Source: an uncultured Massilia sp. (lineage in GTDB: Bacteria > Pseudomonadota > Gammaproteobacteria > Burkholderiales > Burkholderiaceae). Taken from it: 64,000 nt of DNA. Below, piece after piece: positions 18,551-27,662 of this stretch. The stretch's first letter is position 1; each line of letters begins with the position of its first letter. The translations under genes and the position numbers were made by a program. The notes under the pieces are model-generated. The model searched no databases. It saw only the letters and a program-made list of their open reading frames with translations, and was not told the origin of the DNA. Location of the stretch: contig CAMLMV010000024.1 in NCBI GenBank assembly GCA_946481275.1, forward strand, positions 1 through 64,000, written 5' to 3'.

Positions 18551-19833
18551 CGAATCTGCATATCAAGAACGGGCGCCTGATCGACCCGTCGGCCGGCATC
18601 GACGCCGTCCAGGACCTCTACATCGCCGACGGCAAGATTGCCGGCATCGGTAACGCACCCGCGGGCTTCACGGCCGCGCGCACGATCGACGCCGCGGGCC
18701 TCGTCGTCGCGCCGGGCCTCGTCGACCTCTCCGCGCGCCTGCGCGAGCCGGGCTACGAATACAAGGCCACGCTGGAATCGGAAATGCAGGCCGCGGTGCA
18801 GGGCGGCGTGACGACGCTCGTGTGCCCGCCCGATACCGACCCCGTGCTGGACGAGCCGGGCCTCGTCGAAATGCTCAAGCATCGCGCGCGCCTGCTGAAC
18901 CAGGCCAACGTGCATCCGCTGGGCGCACTGACCGTCGGCCTGAAGGGCAAGGCGCTGACCGAGATGGCCGAGCTGACGGAAGCCGGCTGCATCGGCTTCG
19001 CGCAGGCCGAGGAACCGATCACGGACACCACGGTGCTGCTGCGCGCCATGCAGTACGCGAAGACGTTCGGCTACACCGTGTGGCTGCGCCCGCAGGACCC
19101 GTACATCGGCCGCGGCGGCGTCGCCCACAGCGGGCCGCTGGCGTCGCGCCTGGGCCTGTCCGGCGTGCCCGTGATGTCGGAGACCATCGCGCTGCACACG
19201 ATCTTCGAACTGATGCGCGCCTCCGGTGCGCGCGTGCACCTGTGCCGCATCTCGTCCGCCGCCGCGCTGGACCTGATCCGCGCCGCCAAGAAGGAAGGCC
19301 TGCCGGTCACGTGCGACGTCGGCGTGCACCACCTGCACATGACGGATGCCGACATCGGCTTCTTCGATTCCAACGCGCGCCTCACGCCGCCGCTGCGCAG
19401 CCAGCGCGACCGCGACGCGATCCGCGCGGCCGTCCAGGACGGCACCGTGGACGCCGTCTGCTCGGACCACACCCCGGTCGACGACGACGAGAAACTGCTG
19501 CCGTTCGCGGAAGCGTCGCCCGGCGCCACCGGCCTGGAGCTGCTGCTGTCCTTGATGCTGAAATGGGCGGCGGAGCAGGGTAACGACGCGAAGGCGCTGA
19601 CGACGGCGCTGGCGAAGATCACGAGCGATCCGGCGCGCATGGCGGGCCTGCCCGCGGGCACGCTGGCACAGGGCGCGAGCGCGGACGTCGTGCTGTTCGA
19701 TCCGGACACGCGCTGGACCGTCAACGCGGCCGCCCTCGCGAGCCAGGGCAAGCACACGCCGTTCCTCGGCTACGAACTGGCGGGCCAGGTGAAGGCGACG
19801 ATCGTCGCCGGCCACGTCGCGTTCGAACGCTGA
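18547..19833 (+). CDS. pyrC': Dihydroorotase-like protein, probably inactive partner of PyrB (PyrC')
   Basis: A 428-aa type I dihydroorotase fold. In active enzymes the first strand carries D-x-H-x-H, two zinc ligands. Here the segment after GLVDL is S-A-R (62-64), so both His are lost; the downstream [11 protein letters not shown] and PGATGLE motifs remain. This is the pattern of the Pseudomonas pseudo-dihydroorotase that overlaps pyrB by 4 bases and is needed to assemble aspartate transcarbamoylase. The 4-base overlap (18547-18550) is the same here. A separate, active PyrC should exist elsewhere in the genome. Family fold is certain; lack of catalysis is inferred. Confidence 0.92.
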   Translation: MTNLHIKNGRLIDPSAGIDAVQDLYIADGKIAGIGNAPAGFTAARTIDAAGLVVAPGLVDLSARLREPGYEYKATLESEMQAAVQGGVTTLVCPPDTDPVLDEPGLVEMLKHRARLLNQANVHPLGALTVGLKGKALTEMAELTEAGCIGFAQAEEPITDTTVLLRAMQYAKTFGYTVWLRPQDPYIGRGGVAHSGPLASRLGLSGVPVMSETIALHTIFELMRASGARVHLCRISSAAALDLIRAAKKEGLPVTCDVGVHHLHMTDADIGFFDSNARLTPPLRSQRDRDAIRAAVQDGTVDAVCSDHTPVDDDEKLLPFAEASPGATGLELLLSLMLKWAAEQGNDAKALTTALAKITSDPARMAGLPAGTLAQGASADVVLFDPDTRWTVNAAALASQGKHTPFLGYELAGQVKATIVAGHVAFER

Positions 19834-20568
19834 TTGAAGATCCGGCTTGCGTGGCGCCTCGCGCGCCTCGTCCTCCACCTCGTCCAGGGCCTGGCCACCT
19901 GCGCCCTCGTGTTCCCCTGGGCGGGCGACGCCTTGCGCGAGCGCCTGATCCAGCGCTGGTCGGCGCGCCTGCTGGGCATCTGCCGCGTGCGCCTCGAGCG
20001 CGTGCCGGGCGAGGACTCGCTGGCGCACGCGCTCATCGTCGCGAACCACATCTCGTGGCTCGACATCTTCGTCATCAATGCCGTGCACCCGTGCCGCTTC
20101 GTCGCCAAGGCCGAGATCCGCGCCTGGCCCGTCGTCGGCTGGCTCGTCGCGCAGGCGGGCACGGTGTTCATCGCGCGCGGCAACCGGCGCGACTTGCGCC
20201 ACATTTTCAAAGGCATCGTGGAGGCGCTCGGCCGGCGCCGCCGCGTGGCGTTCTTCCCCGAGGGGACGACGGCCAGCCAGGGCACGGTGCTGCCGTTCCA
20301 CGCGAATCTGTTCGAAGCGGCCATCGACGCCGCGGTGCCCGTGCAGCCGGTCGCGCTGGCCTATGTCGATGCGGGCGGCGCGTGGCATCCGTCCGTCGAC
20401 TACACGGGCGAGACGACGTTCGTCGACAGCATCGTGCGCATCCTGGGTGGCGAGCCGGTCGTCGCGCGGCTGGCCCGCCTGGCGCCGATCCCGGCGGCGG
20501 GCGCGCACCGGCGCGAACTGGCGCAGGCGGCGCATGATGCGATCGCTCGGGCGCTGGGGCGGGGCTGA
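19834..20568 (+). CDS. 1-acyl-sn-glycerol-3-phosphate acyltransferase (PlsC family)
   Basis: A 244-aa membrane-associated acyltransferase. It has an N-terminal hydrophobic helix, the catalytic NHISWLD (H-x4-D) and the glycerophosphate-binding FPEGTTA. Such enzymes make phosphatidic acid or transfer acyl chains to ornithine lipids. The start is TTG immediately after the pyrC' stop (no gap), so it probably depends on coupled translation. A second PlsC homologue is encoded at 28631-29413, so the two may differ in substrate. Its stop is immediately followed by the stop of the convergent apaH. Confidence 0.9.
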   Translation: MKIRLAWRLARLVLHLVQGLATCALVFPWAGDALRERLIQRWSARLLGICRVRLERVPGEDSLAHALIVANHISWLDIFVINAVHPCRFVAKAEIRAWPVVGWLVAQAGTVFIARGNRRDLRHIFKGIVEALGRRRRVAFFPEGTTASQGTVLPFHANLFEAAIDAAVPVQPVALAYVDAGGAWHPSVDYTGETTFVDSIVRILGGEPVVARLARLAPIPAAGAHRRELAQAAHDAIARALGRG

Positions 20569-21414
20569 TTATTTCTTCCCGCTGTGCTCCCGGTATTCGG
20601 GACAATCCACCTGCAACAACGACCGGTCATCCAGGCACACGGCCGTCAGCTTGCCGCCCCATACGCAGCCGCTGTCCAGCCCCACGAGATTCGGCCGCAG
20701 CACGAGCCCCAGCGCGGACCAGTGTCCGAACACGACGGTGACATCGAGCGTACGGCGGTCGGGCAGGTCGAACCACGGCTGCAGGTCCGTGCCTTCCGGC
20801 CCTTTGTCGCTTTCCTTGTGGTGGAAATCCATGCGGCCGTCCGGCCAGCACAGGCGCATGCGCGTGAGCGCGTTGACGATGCAGCGCAGGCGGGCGATGC
20901 CCGTCAGGCTGTCGTCCCAGCGATCGGGCTCGTTGCCGTACATCTGGCCGAGGAAGCCGATCCACTGGTCGCCGCGCAGCACCGCCTCCACTTCGGCCGC
21001 CAGCGCCATCGTCTGCGCGGCCGTCCACTGCGGTGCCACGCCCGCGTGCACGAGCAGGTGCGCATCGACGAACATCGCGAGCGGGCGCCGGCGCAGCCAG
21101 TCGATCAGCGCGTCGCGGTCGGGCGCGGCCAGGATTTCGTCCAGCGTATCCGACCGGCTCATCTTCTGCGCGCCGACGGCCACGGCCAGCAGGTGCAGGT
21201 CGTGGTTGCCGAGCAGGGCGTCGACGCGGCCATCGCTCGCTTCCGCCAGCGCCTTCATGCGGCGCAGCGCACCGAGCGAATCGGGACCGCGATTGACCAG
21301 GTCGCCGACGAACAGGATGCGCGCGCCCGGCCCGGCGGTCGCGCCGATGCGTTCCAGCAGCAGCCCGGCTTCATGGGCGCACCCTTGCAGGTCGCCGATT
21401 ACATAGGTTTTCAT
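20569..21414 (-). CDS. apaH: Symmetrical bis(5'-nucleosyl)-tetraphosphatase ApaH
   Basis: ApaH hydrolyses Ap4A to two ADP and can decap Np4-capped RNA. The 281-aa protein has the metallophosphatase motifs [26 protein letters not shown] and VVFGHW in order. I choose ATG 21414 (MKTYVIGD) with GAG-rich sequence just upstream; ATG 21423 would add three residues and a long upstream open frame is not supported. It is convergent with plsC. Confidence 0.96.
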   Translation of the reverse strand: MKTYVIGDLQGCAHEAGLLLERIGATAGPGARILFVGDLVNRGPDSLGALRRMKALAEASDGRVDALLGNHDLHLLAVAVGAQKMSRSDTLDEILAAPDRDALIDWLRRRPLAMFVDAHLLVHAGVAPQWTAAQTMALAAEVEAVLRGDQWIGFLGQMYGNEPDRWDDSLTGIARLRCIVNALTRMRLCWPDGRMDFHHKESDKGPEGTDLQPWFDLPDRRTLDVTVVFGHWSALGLVLRPNLVGLDSGCVWGGKLTAVCLDDRSLLQVDCPEYREHSGKK

Positions 21415-21718
21415 CTCGCTCATATTCGTTTTTGCAGGATCGATACTAATGGATTCCCGCAGGTTTCGCGCGGCGGGCCCCGCTGTACGCATTACCGATT
21501 GTAAATTGTCTTGCTCCTCAGTCAAAGTTTCGGTATTTCGTAATTCCTCAATCAAGTCGGGACGTACGCGCGTACACTGCCCAGGTCCGGTTTGCCGTGG
21601 ACTAATCCGGTACAATGGATTGTTGGCAAGGGCGGACGTCGGCGTGAATTTCGCATGACCACCTATTCCCTCGGCCCTGCGATTGCCATCCGCAGGGTTG
21701 CATTTAAAAAATAATAAA
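21415..21718. other. Divergent intergenic region between apaH and the WecA-like gene
   Basis: About 300 bases without a credible gene, less GC-rich than its flanks and presumably holding divergent promoters. Visible elements are a perfect 12-base palindrome GTACGCGCGTAC (21564-21575) and a -10-like TACAAT (21611-21616) without a well-spaced -35. No terminator or structured leader could be recognised. Confidence 0.4.
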
Positions 21719-22813
21719 ATGTTTTCCTTCATCGTAAGTTTTGTCGTGTCCGCGCTCCTGACGCTCCTCGTCGTCAAGCATTCGAAATTGCACGGCCCCG
21801 CACTCGACAATAATTTCGACGGCGTCCAGAAGGTCCATCTGCATGCGGTGGCGCGGATTGGCGGTTTGCCGATCTTCCTCGCGGTGGCCCTGAGTGCCGG
21901 CATTTCCGTATGGCGCGTGCCCGACCTCGGTTATTGGCTGGTCTGGCTGCTGGGATGTTCGGGGATCGCATTTGCCGGCGGTATCGTCGAAGACTATACG
22001 GGCAAGGTGCGTCCCTCGCGCCGCCTGATTTTGACGATGGCCGCCGCGTTCCTCGGCTATCTCGTGCTGGATGCGAAAATCGCCCGCCTCGATATGCCTT
22101 TCGTGAGCTGGAACCTCGATTCGCTGTGGCTGATATTGCCGCTGACCGTACTGGCCGTCGCCGGCATTGCGAACGCGGTGAATATCATCGACGGGTTCAA
22201 TGGCCTGGCCAGCGTCGTCACGATCTTCATGCTGCTGTCGCTCGCCTACGTGGGCTGGCAGGTGGGCGATATGTTCGTGCTGGTGTCAGCGCTGACGGTC
22301 GCGGGCGCGACGGCCGGTTTCCTCGTGTGGAATTATCCCGTCGGCCTCATCTTCCTCGGCGACGGGGGCGCTTATTTCATCGGATTCATGCTGGGCGAAC
22401 TGGCCCTGCTGCTCGTGATGCGCAATCCCCAGGTATCGACGTGGTATGCCGCTTTGCTGCTGATTTATCCGGCATTCGAAACCATATTTTCCGTTTATCG
22501 GCGGATGTTTGTGCGTGGGAAATCTCCTACAATGCCGGATGGAATCCACCTGCACAGCCTGATTTTCCGGCGCATCGTGCAATGGACCGTTGGCCGCAAA
22601 GAGGCCCGCGCACTCATGAAAAGGAATGCGCGCACCTCGCCATACCTGTGGCTGTTTTCCCTCACGGCCGTTATCCCCGCAACCGTGTTCTGGCGGAATA
22701 CGGGAATCCTGATATTCTTCTGCCTGTTGTTCATTATCAGCTACGTATGGTTGTACGCGCGTATCGTGAGATTCAAGTCGCCGCGCTGGCTGATTTGGCA
22801 CAAAAAACACTGA
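21719..22813 (+). CDS. Polyprenyl-phosphate sugar-1-phosphate transferase (WecA/MraY family)
   Basis: A 364-aa, ~11-helix membrane enzyme that transfers a sugar-1-phosphate (GlcNAc or a deoxyamino sugar) from UDP to undecaprenyl phosphate, starting O-antigen, capsule or exopolysaccharide synthesis. Motifs include [13 protein letters not shown] (catalytic Asp), [13 protein letters not shown] and the cytosolic HLHSLIFRR loop near the end, corresponding to the family's HIHH-type motif. It stands alone, with no glycosyltransferases beside it, and its base composition is visibly more AT-rich than neighbours. The ATG at 21719 follows an A/T-rich stretch without a strong ribosome-binding site. Horizontal origin is plausible. 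Confidence 0.88.
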   Translation: MFSFIVSFVVSALLTLLVVKHSKLHGPALDNNFDGVQKVHLHAVARIGGLPIFLAVALSAGISVWRVPDLGYWLVWLLGCSGIAFAGGIVEDYTGKVRPSRRLILTMAAAFLGYLVLDAKIARLDMPFVSWNLDSLWLILPLTVLAVAGIANAVNIIDGFNGLASVVTIFMLLSLAYVGWQVGDMFVLVSALTVAGATAGFLVWNYPVGLIFLGDGGAYFIGFMLGELALLLVMRNPQVSTWYAALLLIYPAFETIFSVYRRMFVRGKSPTMPDGIHLHSLIFRRIVQWTVGRKEARALMKRNARTSPYLWLFSLTAVIPATVFWRNTGILIFFCLLFIISYVWLYARIVRFKSPRWLIWHKKH

Positions 22814-22834
22814 AGAAATTTAAGTTGTAGTATA

Positions 22835-22893
22835 TTGCGAGCATTGGTGAATATTCGATAAAATCCCTTACACCTAGACTCTACATATAAGGA
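22835..22893 (+). promoter_or_regulatory. Putative promoter and ribosome-binding site of the H-NS gene
   Basis: TTGCGA (22835-22840) and TAAAAT (22859-22864) are separated by 18 bases and lie about 36 bases before the H-NS start. A strong AAGGA Shine-Dalgarno follows. Spacing and hexamers fit a sigma70 promoter; not proven. Confidence 0.4.
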
Positions 22894-22899
22894 ATCAAG

Positions 22900-23226
22900 A
22901 TGGATCTGTCTAATTTGTCCTTGGGCGATTTGCGCAACCTGCAGGAGCAGATCAAGCAGGAAATGAAGAAACGCGAGGTGCAGGAAGTGCAAAAGGCGCG
23001 TGAACAGATCATGGCCATCGCACAGAGCGTCGGCGTGCCTTTGAAAGACCTGATCAGCGCCAGCGGCCGTGGCGGCAAATCGGCAGGCGCGAATACCGGC
23101 TCCGTCGCCGTTCGTTTTCGCAATCCGGACAATGCGTCGCAACAGTGGACCGGTCGTGGCCGCCAGCCGAAATGGGTCAAGGAATGGGTTGAAGGCGGTA
23201 AATCGCTGGACAAACTGCGCGTCTGA
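22900..23226 (+). CDS. H-NS family nucleoid-associated protein
   Basis: A 108-aa H-NS-type protein that silences AT-rich DNA. The N-terminal ~50 residues form a charged coiled-coil oligomerisation domain (LRNLQEQIKQEMKKREV). The C-terminal domain carries the AT-hook-like core NPDNASQQWTGRGRQPKWV and ends in a short basic tail. This short form is typical of betaproteobacteria. It has a good ribosome-binding site and an isolated promoter, so it is probably monocistronic. Its neighbour upstream is an AT-rich glycosyltransferase of the kind H-NS tends to silence, but that link is speculative. Confidence 0.95.
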   Translation: MDLSNLSLGDLRNLQEQIKQEMKKREVQEVQKAREQIMAIAQSVGVPLKDLISASGRGGKSAGANTGSVAVRFRNPDNASQQWTGRGRQPKWVKEWVEGGKSLDKLRV

Positions 23227-23421
23227 TTCCGTATCATATCGCTCCGAGTGCGCACGTTCTGTGCGCCTCACTGCGCTTGTTTGCGCATTCAATATAGCGG
23301 CAATCCGACACCGTCGGCCCTCTTGCCGCTACAATATCCCTTTTTCCGACATCCGAACCAACCGGCGTTCGTAATGCCCGTGCGCGCATTCCGGTGCCCC
23401 GTCCAGCAAGGTAGATAATCC

Positions 23422-24804
23422 ATGGTTTCTCTCTCGAAAACGATCTTCAAGGCTTATGACATCCGCGGCGTCATCGGCAGTACGCTCGACGCGGGGATCG
23501 CGCGCCGCATCGGCCAGGCGTTCGGCGCCGCCGCGCTGGCCAAGGGAGAACGCACCGTGATTATCGGCCGCGACGGCCGCCTGTCCGGCCCGGAACTGGC
23601 CGGGGCGCTGGCCGAAGGCCTGCAGGCCGCGGGCGTGGACGTCATCGACTTAGGGCTGGTCGCCACGCCGATGGTGTATTTCGCCACCAACGTGCTGGGC
23701 GCGCGCTCGGGCATCATGGTCACCGGCAGCCACAACCCGCCGGACTACAACGGCTTCAAGATGGTGCTGGCCGGCGAGGCGATCTACGGCGATGCCATCC
23801 AGGGCCTGTACCAGGCGATCGAACGCGACGACTTCCAGCCGGCCGCCCGGCAAGGCAGCTATTCGACGCACGACATCAAGGCCGCTTACGTCGAACGCAT
23901 CGTCGGCGACGTCAGGATCGCACGCCCGATCAAGATCGCGGTCGACTGCGGCAACGGCGTGGCCGGCATGGTCGCGGGCGACCTGTTCCGCGCGATGGGC
24001 TGCGACGTGATCGAACTGTTCTGCGACGTGGACGGCCACTTCCCGAACCACCACCCGGATCCGGCGCACCCGGAAAACCTGCAGGACCTGATCGAATGCC
24101 TGAAAACGACGGATGCCGAGATCGGCCTCGCTTTCGACGGCGACGGCGACCGACTGGGCGTCGTCACGAAGGATGGCCAGATCATCTTCCCGGACCGCCA
24201 GATGATGCTGTTCTCCAAGGACGTCCTGTCGCGCAACCCGGGCGCCGAAATCCTGTACGACGTGAAGTGCACGCGCCACCTGGGCCCGTGGATCGAGCAG
24301 CACGGCGGCCGTCCGCTGATGTGGAAGACGGGCCACTCGCTCGTCAAGGCCAAGCTGAAGGAAACCGGTGCGCCGCTGGGCGGCGAGATGAGCGGCCATA
24401 TCTTCTGGAAGGACCGCTGGTTCGGCTTCGACGACGGCCTGTACACGGGCGCGCGCCTGCTCGAGATCCTCACGCGCGAAACCGACCCGTCGGCACTGCT
24501 GAATGCCCTGCCGATCGCGTCCAGCACGCCCGAGCTGCACCTGCACTTGCAGGAAGGCGAGAACTTCGCGCTGATCGACAAGCTGCGCGCCGAAGCGGAA
24601 TTCCCGGGCGCGGATCGCGTCAATGACATCGACGGCCTGCGCGTGGAATACCCGGACGGCTTCGGCCTGGCGCGCGGCTCGAACACGACGCCCGTCGTCG
24701 TGCTGCGCTTCGAGGGCGAGAATCCGGCAGCGCTGGACCGCATCCAGAAAGAATTCGCCCGCGTGATCCTCGCCGCCAAGCCTGACGCAAAACTGCCGTT
24801 CTGA
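23422..24804 (+). CDS. manB: Phosphomannomutase/phosphoglucomutase
   Basis: A 460-aa alpha-D-phosphohexomutase interconverting hexose 6- and 1-phosphates for GDP-mannose/UDP-glucose and LPS core supply. The phospho-Ser103 lies in TGSHNPPDYNG; the metal loop is DGDGDRLG (from Asp239); the sugar-binding GEMSGHIFWKDRW is near the C-terminal third, and RGSNTTPVVVLRFEG closes domain 4. It resembles Pseudomonas AlgC in length and motifs, so dual specificity is likely. Its last base overlaps the waaC start (TGATG), linking it to LPS core synthesis. Confidence 0.93.
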   Translation: MVSLSKTIFKAYDIRGVIGSTLDAGIARRIGQAFGAAALAKGERTVIIGRDGRLSGPELAGALAEGLQAAGVDVIDLGLVATPMVYFATNVLGARSGIMVTGSHNPPDYNGFKMVLAGEAIYGDAIQGLYQAIERDDFQPAARQGSYSTHDIKAAYVERIVGDVRIARPIKIAVDCGNGVAGMVAGDLFRAMGCDVIELFCDVDGHFPNHHPDPAHPENLQDLIECLKTTDAEIGLAFDGDGDRLGVVTKDGQIIFPDRQMMLFSKDVLSRNPGAEILYDVKCTRHLGPWIEQHGGRPLMWKTGHSLVKAKLKETGAPLGGEMSGHIFWKDRWFGFDDGLYTGARLLEILTRETDPSALLNALPIASSTPELHLHLQEGENFALIDKLRAEAEFPGADRVNDIDGLRVEYPDGFGLARGSNTTPVVVLRFEGENPAALDRIQKEFARVILAAKPDAKLPF

Positions 24805-25775
24805 TGAAGATCCTGCTGGTGCGGGTGTCGTCGCTGGGCGACGTCCTGCACAATCTCCCGATCGTGGCCGACATCCGGCGCCACTTTCCGGATGCCCAGG
24901 TGGACTGGGTGGTGGAAGAGGGCTATGTGAGCCTCGTGCAGCTCAACCCGCACGTGCGCAAGGTGATCCCGTTCGCGCTGCGGCGCTGGCGCAAGGGACT
25001 CGGCCAGGCGGCCGTGCGCGCGGAGCTGCGCGGCTTTTTTGCCGACCTGCGCGCCGAACGGTACGACTACGTGTTCGACACGCAGGGCCTGATCAAGACG
25101 GGCATCGTGATGGCCTGCGCCCGCGGTGGCCAGAAAATCGGCCTGGCCAACGGCACCGAGGATTCGGGCTACGAGGGCGTCTCGCGCATCTTCCACAGCC
25201 GCAGCATCCCCGTCGAGCCCCGCACGCATGCGGTGGCGCGCGGGCGCCAGGTCGTGGCCGCGGCGCTCGGCTATGCCGTCGACACGCCGCCCGACTTCGG
25301 CCTGCCGGCACCCGACGGGGCGGCACGTCCCGCGTGGATGCCGGCTGAAGACTACGCCGTGTTCTTCCACGGGACCGCGCGCGACGCGAAAAAATGGCCG
25401 GCGGCGCACTGGATCGCGCTCGGCCAGGCGCTCGCGCCCATGACGATCCTGCTGCCGTGGGGTTCCCCGCGCGAGAAGGAGGAGGCCGAGCGTCTCGCGG
25501 CCGCGCTGCCGCATGCGCGCGTGCTGCCGAAACTGTCGATGATGGATGCGGTGGAACTGGCGCGCCACGCGGCGCTCGCCGTGGGTGTCGACACGGGCCT
25601 CACGCACATCGCCGCCGCCTTCGTGCGGCCGACGGTCGAGATCTATGCCGATTCGCCGCGCTGGAAGACCGAGGGCAACTGGTCGCCGCGCATCGTCAAC
25701 CTGGGCGACACGGGCGCGCCGCCGACCGTCGACGAGGTCGTGGCGGCCGCGCGCCGCCTGCTGGAGAGCCGCTGA
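24804..25775 (+). CDS. waaC: Lipopolysaccharide heptosyltransferase I
   Basis: A 323-aa GT9-family enzyme adding the first L-glycero-D-manno-heptose to Kdo2-lipid A at the inner face of the inner membrane. The start MKILLVRVSSLGDVLHNLP is diagnostic, followed by VDWVVEEGY, FDTQGLIKTG and the nucleotide-sugar site LARHAALAVGVDTGLTHIAAA. It overlaps the mutase by one base and waaA by one base, so the three are a single translational unit. A gmhB gene for ADP-heptose supply lies at 29410. Confidence 0.95.
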   Translation: MKILLVRVSSLGDVLHNLPIVADIRRHFPDAQVDWVVEEGYVSLVQLNPHVRKVIPFALRRWRKGLGQAAVRAELRGFFADLRAERYDYVFDTQGLIKTGIVMACARGGQKIGLANGTEDSGYEGVSRIFHSRSIPVEPRTHAVARGRQVVAAALGYAVDTPPDFGLPAPDGAARPAWMPAEDYAVFFHGTARDAKKWPAAHWIALGQALAPMTILLPWGSPREKEEAERLAAALPHARVLPKLSMMDAVELARHAALAVGVDTGLTHIAAAFVRPTVEIYADSPRWKTEGNWSPRIVNLGDTGAPPTVDEVVAAARRLLESR

Positions 25776-27037
25776 TGCGTGTGCTGTATTCGCTGCTGTG
25801 GTGGCTGGCGCTGCCGCTCGTGCTGGGCCGCCTGTGGTGGCGCGGACGCCGCGAGCCCGGCTACCGCACGCACCTGGGCGAGCGCCTGGGCTTCTACGGC
25901 CGCCAACCTGAAAAGCGCCCGACCATCATGGTGCACGCCGTCTCCGTCGGCGAGACGCGCGCGGCGGAGCCGCTGATCGAAGCCCTGCTGGCCGCGCGCC
26001 CCGACGCGCGCATCCTGCTCACGCACATGACGCCCACCGGCCGCGCCACGGGCAAGGCACTGTTCGGCAAGCACGGCGACCGCGTGATCCAGTCGTTCCT
26101 GCCGTACGACACCGGCTTCATGGTCGGCCGCTTCCTGCGCCATTTCGAGCCCGCGATCTGCATCCTGATGGAGACGGAAGTGTGGCCGAACCTGATCCAC
26201 GGCTGCGCGCGGCACGGCGTGCCGGTGGCGCTCGTGAATGCGCGCCTGTCGGAAAAATCGCTGCGCCGCGGCCGCAAGATCGGCGCCCTGATGACGGATG
26301 CGGCCCGCGCGATCACACTGGTCGCTGCGCAGACCGACGCGGATGCCGAACGTATCGCCTCGCTGGGCGCCCCGAAGGTCGCCGTCACGGGCAGCATCAA
26401 GTTCGACGTCGTGCCGCCGCAGGCCGCGCTGGACACGGGCGCGATGCTGCGCGCGCGTTTCGCGCAGCGCCCCGTGCTGCTGTGCGCCTCCACGCGCGAA
26501 GGCGAAGAGGCGCTGATCCTCGACGCCTATCAAGCGATGGACCAGCGCCCGGCGAACATGCTGCTCGTGCTGGTGCCCCGTCACCCGCAGCGCTTCGACG
26601 AGGTGGCGCGCATGGCCCTCGAGCGCGGTTTGACGCTCGCGCGCAGGTCGGCGCTGCCGGATCGCGTAGACACCGACGTGCTGCTGGGCGATTCGATGGG
26701 CGAGATGTTCGCGTATTACGCGGCATGCGACTGCGCCTTCATCGGCGGCAGCCTGCTGCCGCTGGGCGGCCAGAACCTGATCGAAGCGTGCGCGCTCGGA
26801 CGTCCGGTGCTGGTGGGCGAGCATACCTTCAACTTCCTGCAGGCGACCGAGGAAGCCGTCGCCGCCGGCGCCGCACTGCGCCTGCCCGATGCCCCGTCGC
26901 TGCTGCGCGCGGCAGGCAGTCTGCTCGATGACGACGCCCGCCGCGCCGCCATGGGCGCCCACGCACAGGCCTTCGCGGCCCGCCATCGTGGCGCAACAGT
27001 GCGCACTGTTGAACTCTTGCAACAAATTATCGCTTAG
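25775..27037 (+). CDS. waaA: 3-deoxy-D-manno-octulosonic acid transferase
   Basis: WaaA adds Kdo from CMP-Kdo to lipid IVA. The 420-aa protein starts with a membrane anchor and the segment MRVLYSLLWWLALPLVL. It has HAVSVGETRAAEPLI (catalytic Glu), ILMETEVWPNLIH, VTGSIKFDV and the C-terminal GGSLLPLGGQNLIEACALG. The ATG overlaps the waaC stop by one base; the open frame extends far upstream but inside waaC. Whether it adds one or two Kdo residues cannot be told from sequence. Confidence 0.96.
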   Translation: MRVLYSLLWWLALPLVLGRLWWRGRREPGYRTHLGERLGFYGRQPEKRPTIMVHAVSVGETRAAEPLIEALLAARPDARILLTHMTPTGRATGKALFGKHGDRVIQSFLPYDTGFMVGRFLRHFEPAICILMETEVWPNLIHGCARHGVPVALVNARLSEKSLRRGRKIGALMTDAARAITLVAAQTDADAERIASLGAPKVAVTGSIKFDVVPPQAALDTGAMLRARFAQRPVLLCASTREGEEALILDAYQAMDQRPANMLLVLVPRHPQRFDEVARMALERGLTLARRSALPDRVDTDVLLGDSMGEMFAYYAACDCAFIGGSLLPLGGQNLIEACALGRPVLVGEHTFNFLQATEEAVAAGAALRLPDAPSLLRAAGSLLDDDARRAAMGAHAQAFAARHRGATVRTVELLQQIIA

Positions 27038-27083
27038 CTTTTGCTACCATTCTCTTTAGATTAGAAAACGAAAGGGGATGCAC

Positions 27084-27638
27084 ATGTTGTGGTCAAATCG
27101 CTCGCGAGCGGCCGGCCACTCGGATGGCGGGGCCGCGTTGCTGGACCAGCCTGACGCCGAGGATCTCGGTGCCGACGCGATGCCGGCAGCCACGATCCCG
27201 GTCGTGCATCCGCCGGCGGAACGTTACAGTCTTCATTTCTGGGTGCGCTACTCGTTCGCCGAGTACGTGCGCTTCATGTGGGAGCATGGCGGTTACCTGA
27301 TCCGCCGCCGCCATGTCCGCTGGCCGATGGGCGTCTATTTGCGCCTGAAAAGTACGCTGTCCGCGGCCGCGCACTTCGTGCTGCTGCAGCGCGGGAAGCG
27401 CACGTACGAATTCCAGATCGACCAGCACGGCATCGTGCGCACCAGCGACACGGGCGTGAGCCTGATCGACTGGAGCGACGTGCAGCGCATCCGCACGTAT
27501 TCGAACGGCTTCATGATGATCCTGAAGCGGGGCACCCTGCCCATTCCGTTCCGGTGCCTGAACAAGGACGAGGTCAGCGCGATGCGCGGGATCGTCGAGG
27601 CGCGTGCTGCGGGCGAACTGCAGTTCCGCGCCTCGTAA
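27084..27638 (+). CDS. YcxB-like domain protein of unknown function
   Basis: A 184-aa protein not recognised beyond its C-terminal ~75 residues, which resemble the YcxB-like C-terminal fold (QIDQHGIVRTSDTGVSLIDW, then GFMMILKRGTLPIPFRCL). Most family members have two membrane helices before that domain; here the equivalent region (about 60-110) is only weakly hydrophobic, with several Arg, so membrane insertion is doubtful. AAAGGGG at 27071-27077 is properly spaced from ATG 27084, not from ATG 27078, which decides the start. It lies 46 bases after waaA and may be cotranscribed. It is convergent with the peptidase gene. Confidence 0.7.
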   Translation: MLWSNRSRAAGHSDGGAALLDQPDAEDLGADAMPAATIPVVHPPAERYSLHFWVRYSFAEYVRFMWEHGGYLIRRRHVRWPMGVYLRLKSTLSAAAHFVLLQRGKRTYEFQIDQHGIVRTSDTGVSLIDWSDVQRIRTYSNGFMMILKRGTLPIPFRCLNKDEVSAMRGIVEARAAGELQFRAS

Positions 27639-27662
27639 GGTTGGCAACTGAGGAGTCGGTGG

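Noticed and set aside
21592..21616. A TTGCCG/TACAAT promoter for the WecA-like gene
   Set aside because: The spacer would be only 13 bases, too short for sigma70.
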